Virus record (IMG/VR): IMGVR_UViG_3300001213_000031 | Span: 1 to 25,262 of that record | From: a virus | Length of the DNA: 25,262 nt | Direction: 5' to 3' (one strand) | Part shown: positions 21,080-25,262 of the stretch, one piece after another | Position numbering within the stretch: the first letter of the stretch is position 1 | Layout: the number at the start of each line of letters is the position of its first letter | Notes under the pieces: model-generated | Database searches by the model: none | Told to the model about the DNA's origin: nothing | What the model saw: only the letters and a program-made list of their open reading frames with translations | Made by a program: the position numbers and the translations under genes

Positions 21080-23635
21080 ATGATAGACTTTCCGTTCTTC
21101 GAGACATTGTTCGCGAAGGGGTTGCAGACCGACGAGACAATCGAGCTAAGGGCTGTCAGCCCAAGGAAAGGTGAGGAGGCTCTCACACGTAGAGAGTTTG
21201 TTACCACTATCCCCTCTATTGACAATTTCGCGCTGAGATACGGGGCCACACATAATATCTACTTCGGTGTGTGCACACGCTTACATGGCATACCCACACG
21301 TGCCTTTGCGCTGTGGGCAGATATCGACGGTTTTACTCCTGAGAGTGTGTCAGCATCATATTTGGGTGCCTACCCAATTCCAGCGACATTCATCGTTTCA
21401 TCAGGCAACGGCACACACCTTTACTGGTGTCTAGATAACACCTCAACCGATCTGGACGAGGTAGAGAAGTCTGTATCCGATATAGCCAAAGCTCTCGGTT
21501 CTGATGCTACAGTATACGACCGTGCAAGGATGATGCGAGTACCCGGCACGCTTAACCACAAAAGTGCTACGCCGAAAGGCACCGCCGTCTTAGTGAATAA
21601 CGCAGGGCTACATTGGGCCTTAAGCGACCTGCATGCAACAGCTCACATTCCTAGCGATGTGCTTAACCTCATTAATACGGGCACTTCGCGTGGATATAAG
21701 TCACGTTCAGAGCGTGACTGGCGCGTATTGAAGCAGTTAGCCGAAGTTGGCATCTCAGATGCTGTAGTAGAGTTTATATTCCTAAACAATAAGATAGGCG
21801 AAAAGGTATCTGAGAGAGGCGGCGAATATTACCTAAGACATAGTATCAACAGGGCACGCGAGCAAGCTGAAAAGGAAGCGAACAGATCACCGTGGGGTAT
21901 CGAGGAAGTAGACGGACAGTATGTAATCGACGGTGAAGTAGTCTCAACGTTCGTTTTCAATCCAGCGATGCTATTGGTGACTGAAAGCGAAGATGTCCTG
22001 TGTGGCGGCATACAAGCAGCAGGGTATAACTGGGACGGTGTGATGCTACCGCGCAGTGCATTTACAAGGACTGACGCTCTGCTGCGTAATCTACCAAAGG
22101 CAGCCTGGCAGTGGCTTGGTAATGACCACGATGCACGTCTACTGTTACCCTACTTCATGGACAAGGTGCGTGATCTCGGACTCCCTAAAAAGAAAGGCAC
22201 ATACCAAATGGGTCGGCATGGTGATCTGTGGGTAACACCAGATGTATTGATCAAGGCCGATAGCGTTGTAGGACGGGATGCTGCCGAGTTGGTGTACATA
22301 CCGACTAAAAACGAGGCACCTCTTGTAACAGTTGAGGCTGTGGAGCAAGCAGAGATAACAAGCATCGTAAATGATATGATCAAGTACCTGCCGGCACTTA
22401 ACACACCTGACGTTGTGTGGCAGATGTTAGGCTGGTTCTTCGGTACCTTCCTCAAACCTGCTCTCTTTGAACGTGAGGGAGCTCGCTTCCCCATTATGAA
22501 CCTAACAGGTACTAGAGGCGCTGGTAAGACAAGCCTGATTCAACTTTTTCTGCGTCTTGCAGGCTACGCTAAACCGATCTCCTTCGACTGTAATACGACG
22601 AACTTTGTCCTATTATCACTAATGGGCTCAACAACGTCCACGCCGATTTCGTTGGCTGAGTACAGGGTATCAACGTTAAGAGATCCACAGCGTATATTGC
22701 GTTATATTCTGTTATCATATGACCAGAGCAAGGACATGCGCGGACGGCCGGATCAGACAACTGTTTCGTATCCGCTGACTGCGCCCCTTATCATCGACGG
22801 TGAAGAGCCTATCACAGACGCTGCAGCTCTCGAAAGGGTTATCACATTACTTGTGCATCCCGAGACGATCAAAGAGGGCACTGTAGCAGCACACTGCTTC
22901 AACAGTCTGACAGAGCTACGACTGCAGCGTCTGGTGCTAAGTATAATACAGCACGCTCTCTCATTTGATGTTACAGCTGCATGGCAAGAGGCTACAGCAC
23001 TCATAGCAGAGTGTATACCTGAGTCTGTACCGTTACGTGTAAGAAACAACGTTACGGTAGTTACTTGTGGTCTATTGCATGCGAACTCCTATGCACTTAA
23101 AATGACAGGTCACATGTTCTTGCCGAAGATCAACGCGGAGACACTGCGCGAGATATTCGTGCAAGTAGATACCACACGTGATAAACACAGTCAAATGCTC
23201 GGCAGTATGGTGGACTTAGGAGCGGGTAGAACACGTCTCTTGGCTGATGACCTCATCGAGGATGCGCTCAACGCAGCTGCAATGCACTCGCAGACGGGAG
23301 GTCCTGCACCCTTCGTGTACAAGACGGAGTTACCAAAGACCATCTGGTTGCATCTGTCATCCACACTAAACTGGTGGGTTACTCAGAGGCGGCTCAGAGG
23401 TATGCCCTCAATGGACAGATCGGCGTTGCGTACGCAGCTGCACGAACGCGAGGGCGGCACGACGTCGGGTCAGTATGTTCTGGGTTATCGAACCAGCTCT
23501 GTTGGTGGGCAGGCCTGGCACATGACAGGCATCGACGTTACACAGTGTGTTAGCCTAGGTCTCGACGTACCGACCACACTCGTAGAGGCCTTCGGTGTAC
23601 ATGTAGTAGGAATGGGTAGGAAGGCAGCGGCCTAA
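21080..23635 (+). CDS. Primase-helicase (AEP/PrimPol-type primase fused to P-loop helicase)
   Basis: 851 residues. GGGGG lies about 10 bases before the ATG, a weak ribosome site, so expression may be low. N-terminal half: an archaeo-eukaryotic primase pattern with ALWADIDGF (D81, D83), IVSSGNGTHLYWCLD (His113) and RMMRVPGTLNHK, as in RepB-type and PrimPol enzymes. C-terminal half: a helicase ATPase with Walker A in MNLTGTRGAGKTSLIQLF (GTRGAGKT at 477-484), followed by PISLAEYR and a region with PLIIDGEEPITDAAALERV, consistent with an AAA+ or SF3-type loader or helicase. It would lay primers and unwind DNA for phage replication. It is the central replication gene of the window. No separate polymerase gene is present here. 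Confidence 0.82.
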   Translation: MIDFPFFETLFAKGLQTDETIELRAVSPRKGEEALTRREFVTTIPSIDNFALRYGATHNIYFGVCTRLHGIPTRAFALWADIDGFTPESVSASYLGAYPIPATFIVSSGNGTHLYWCLDNTSTDLDEVEKSVSDIAKALGSDATVYDRARMMRVPGTLNHKSATPKGTAVLVNNAGLHWALSDLHATAHIPSDVLNLINTGTSRGYKSRSERDWRVLKQLAEVGISDAVVEFIFLNNKIGEKVSERGGEYYLRHSINRAREQAEKEANRSPWGIEEVDGQYVIDGEVVSTFVFNPAMLLVTESEDVLCGGIQAAGYNWDGVMLPRSAFTRTDALLRNLPKAAWQWLGNDHDARLLLPYFMDKVRDLGLPKKKGTYQMGRHGDLWVTPDVLIKADSVVGRDAAELVYIPTKNEAPLVTVEAVEQAEITSIVNDMIKYLPALNTPDVVWQMLGWFFGTFLKPALFEREGARFPIMNLTGTRGAGKTSLIQLFLRLAGYAKPISFDCNTTNFVLLSLMGSTTSTPISLAEYRVSTLRDPQRILRYILLSYDQSKDMRGRPDQTTVSYPLTAPLIIDGEEPITDAAALERVITLLVHPETIKEGTVAAHCFNSLTELRLQRLVLSIIQHALSFDVTAAWQEATALIAECIPESVPLRVRNNVTVVTCGLLHANSYALKMTGHMFLPKINAETLREIFVQVDTTRDKHSQMLGSMVDLGAGRTRLLADDLIEDALNAAAMHSQTGGPAPFVYKTELPKTIWLHLSSTLNWWVTQRRLRGMPSMDRSALRTQLHEREGGTTSGQYVLGYRTSSVGGQAWHMTGIDVTQCVSLGLDVPTTLVEAFGVHVVGMGRKAAA

Positions 23636-23655
23636 TACAACAAGGAGATACTACA

Positions 23656-24075
23656 ATGGGGAAAAACAACGTAGCAGTGGCAATTCTCTCTGGTGGCCTT
23701 GATTCAACCGTGGCGGTGCAGATGGCTCTGTCCCAAGGTCTGCATATTGCAGGAGCAATCACGTTCGTGTACGGCCAGCGACACTCGCGTGAGCTATATC
23801 ACGCGAAGGCGGTAGCAGGTGTTTACGGCCTAACGGGCCTACGGCATCTCGTAGTGGAAATCCCACCAGCACTAATGCGTGGCAGCGCGCTGACCTCGGG
23901 CGGTGGCGACGTGCCCGAGAATCGCACGCCGGAGCAGATGATGCATGGCATTGCTCCGACCTACGTGCCGAACCGTAACATGGTCATGCTCGCGATGGCA
24001 GGCTCTTTCGCGTGGCAGCACGACGCCGACACGCTCATAGGCGGTTGGCACTGGGACGACAGCAGCGGCTACCCT
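23656..24075 (+). CDS. queC: 7-cyano-7-deazaguanine synthase QueC, exon 1
   Basis: 140 codons of the N-terminal half, starting at ATG with AAGGAG 9 bases upstream. AILSGGLDSTV (from residue 9) is the PP-loop that binds ATP, followed by FVYGQRHSRE, then VPNRNMVMLAMAGSFAW and GGWHWDDSSGYP, all typical of QueC. The unspliced reading frame runs on only to a stop at 24084. QueC converts CDG to preQ0, with ATP and ammonia, in the queuosine/7-deazaguanine pathway. In phages preQ0 is usually a precursor of modified guanines in DNA. Joined to exon 2 it makes 249 residues, the normal length. The splice point splits the conserved GYP-DCREEF sequence. Confidence 0.92.
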
Positions 24076-24660
24076 AGACAATAATTGGGGTAGTAAAACC
24101 CTCTCTGAATAACGGGAAAATCCGCCAATGAAACAGATCACGGACAACCCGATGCAAGCAGACGTAATCTATGCTGCAGGTTTCTTCGATGGTGAAGGTT
24201 CCTTCGGCATCTACAACGGTTCTGGTCCGAGCCGTAAAGCTCTCGTATTCGTATGCTCAGTTTGGCAGAGCTACCGACCCGTCCTCGAGTGGTACGTGGA
24301 AACCTTCGGCGGTGGTATCTTTGACAGGAAACCAACGCTAGGTAAGGCAGGTTTCGAATGGCGAGTTACGGGACACAGAGCTGCTTGGTTTATCAACTTG
24401 ATCCAACCCTTCTTGAAGGTAAGGCAAGCTGACGCAGAACTAGCTCTTTGGGTTTGGGAAGCACACCTGAAACCGGAGGAGCGGGTAGTAAGGATTGCAG
24501 CCTGGAAGGCGCGTCGTGCAGCAGCAACGACTAAGCGAGAGGGCACCAGTGTAGTAATCGCTGGTGGTGCGATAGTCTGATCTGCAGAAATGGCAAATCT
24601 GCAGAGGCGGCAGAAATGACCGCCCGCTCCGTGAGCTAACGGAGTCTAAGTAACAGAATG
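24076..24660 (+). mobile_element. Group I intron in queC
   Basis: The 585-base insertion interrupts queC at GYP|DCREEF. The exon 1 end CTACCCT pairs with GGGGTAG at 24086-24092 in the intron, forming a 7-pair P1 with the obligatory U.G at the splice site, and the intron ends in G (24660). These are the marks of a group I intron. The intron start also has CAAT (24079-24082), which could pair with ATTG of exon 2 as P10. Near the 3' end are several stems, including CTCCGT/ACGGAG (24627-24632 with 24639-24644) and GGCGG (24606-24610)/CCGCC (24620-24624), likely parts of the catalytic core, whose P3-P7 assignment was not worked out. It carries a homing endonuclease gene. Confidence 0.88.
24128..24580 (+). 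CDS. Intron-encoded LAGLIDADG homing endonuclease
   Basis: 150 residues, inside the intron, with no overlap of exons. One LAGLIDADG motif, YAAGFFDGEGSF (about residues 15-26), keeps the catalytic Asp, so the protein should act as a homodimer. GGGIFDRKPT and GFEWRVTGHRAAWFINLIQPFL follow, as in intron-encoded single-motif enzymes. The C-terminus is basic (WKARRAAATTKR). It would cut intronless queC alleles and spread the intron. Ribosome binding is poor at both ATG 24128 and ATG 24152, and the start lies in the 5' core of the intron, so translation is probably low, a common feature of such genes. Confidence 0.87.
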   Translation: MKQITDNPMQADVIYAAGFFDGEGSFGIYNGSGPSRKALVFVCSVWQSYRPVLEWYVETFGGGIFDRKPTLGKAGFEWRVTGHRAAWFINLIQPFLKVRQADAELALWVWEAHLKPEERVVRIAAWKARRAAATTKREGTSVVIAGGAIV

Positions 24661-24990
24661 GATTGCAGGGAGGAATTCCTGGCAGCTACCGAGAACGCGT
24701 TGCGCCTCGGGATGGGCCGCTCAGAGTTTACGATCCTACGGCCGTTGATCGGGATGGGCAAGGACGACATTATCAAGGTCGGGCTCGGCATCGGAGCGCC
24801 GCTGCGTCTGACATGGAGCTGCTACAAGGGTGGCGACGTACCTTGCGGCAAGTGTGACTCCTGCATCCTGCGCGCGAACGGCTTCGCAACCGCTGGAGTG
24901 CAGGATCCTGCCATCGCGTCAGGCATCACACTGAGTCAGATCAAGGCCATCGCATACGAACCTGGAGCAGAGGTCACAAGGGAGGAGTAA
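24661..24990 (+). CDS. queC: QueC, exon 2
   Basis: It supplies residues 141-249 of QueC after splicing. A start at ATG 24658 exists only by chance: it uses the last three intron bases. DCREEFLAATENALRLG is the usual QueC helix, TILRPLIGMGKDDI the middle, and TWSCYKGGDVPCGKCDSC supplies the four zinc-binding cysteines (C194, C202, C205, C208). GFATAGVQDPA is the conserved end. All catalytic and metal residues are intact, so the gene is interrupted, not broken. Its stop overlaps the next ATG as TAATG. Confidence 0.92.
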   Translation, partial: DCREEFLAATENALRLGMGRSEFTILRPLIGMGKDDIIKVGLGIGAPLRLTWSCYKGGDVPCGKCDSCILRANGFATAGVQDPAIASGITLSQIKAIAYEPGAEVTREE

Positions 24991-25262
24991 TGTCTACGTC
25001 TACAGTCCTAGACCAGGTAGCGGAGGCCGAAGCAGCTGCCTTCGCATACTACAACAAACTACTTAACAGCAACTTGGCCAGTATCAGCGCACTCATTCGT
25101 GAGAGAGGTGATCTGTACGACGCGAAGGGCACCGTACCTGTTTGGCAGAAGATGCCCTTCGGGGATACTTCTTTCATGACACTCGTGTTCATGAAGGCAC
25201 AGAGGGCGAGGGCTCAAGTTGCCAGCGACGTGCATCCCGATGCACTACGTGACAGTTTGCGC
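24990..25262 (+). CDS. Unrecognised protein, partial (runs off right edge)
   Basis: The ATG at 24990 overlaps the queC stop (TAATG), with GGAGGAG directly before it. 91 codons are visible and the frame is open to the edge. The sequence is helical and Ala-rich, then PVWQKMPFGDTSFMTLVFMKAQRARAQ and HPDALRDSLR. The alternation of a helix rich in K/R and a DxLxD-like end loosely recalls small phage proteins found near nucleotide-modification genes. That is a weak impression only. Coupling to queC suggests a role in the same nucleotide pathway. Confidence 0.7.
   Translation, partial: MSTSTVLDQVAEAEAAAFAYYNKLLNSNLASISALIRERGDLYDAKGTVPVWQKMPFGDTSFMTLVFMKAQRARAQVASDVHPDALRDSLR

Noticed and set aside
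23656-24990. queC as a frameshifted or broken pseudogene
   Set aside because: Both halves keep every key residue, the junction GYP-DCREEF is exact, and group I P1 pairing defines an intron.

Overview
The window is part of the genome of a tailed double-stranded DNA phage or prophage (Caudoviricetes). It carries small and large terminase subunits, portal, a Mu F-like minor head protein, an HK97 gp10-like neck protein and a capsid maturation protease on one arm. A recombination, replication and nucleotide-modification block occupies the other arm. The host cannot be read from the sequence. Promoters look sigma70-like (TTGC-type -35, 17 bases, TATAAT) and most starts have good GGAG or GAGG ribosome sites, so the host is a bacterium with ordinary initiation signals. 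No tRNA, rRNA or CRISPR array was seen.

Layout. Positions 1-16698 read leftward (minus strand) in virion-gene order: gp10-like neck protein, terS, terL (interrupted by an intein), portal, Mu F-like protein, then three cargo-like genes (two of them very large and multi-domain). After a new promoter comes a GNAT-capsid protease fusion that runs off the left edge, where scaffold and major capsid genes would be expected. Most of these genes overlap by 4 bases or a few more and look translationally coupled. Positions 16699-17061 are a divergent control region with a promoter in each direction and a 23-base inverted repeat made of 8-9 base TCTAATTCT units. Positions 17062-25262 read rightward: RuvC-like nuclease, SNF2-type helicase, a small unknown protein, a Sak4-like RecA-fold ATPase, a DUF669 protein, a primase-helicase, queC (split by a group I intron encoding a LAGLIDADG endonuclease), and the start of one more gene.

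The most striking feature is a glycine-rich module tag of about 23 residues (KGGPGSGNFGH...GRPGEEGGSAP). It occurs eight times complete and once truncated across four consecutive minus-strand proteins, including the protease. Each tag sits at the start of a new domain: ADP-ribosyltransferase, JAMM/JAB-like domains, an HExxH zinc protease, two GNAT-like folds, and unknown domains. In three modules it is followed by a hydrophobic segment. The best reading is a set of head-associated effector polyproteins whose modules share a packaging, processing or delivery tag. This is an inference: nothing in the sequence proves packaging or cleavage.

The replication block fits recombination-dependent replication (Sak4-like ATPase, DUF669 protein, RuvC-like nuclease, SNF2 helicase, AEP-type primase-helicase). 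QueC, which makes the 7-deazaguanine precursor preQ0, suggests the phage modifies its DNA, with partner genes outside the window. Two independent selfish elements (TerL intein and queC intron) sit in highly conserved positions of essential or widespread genes.
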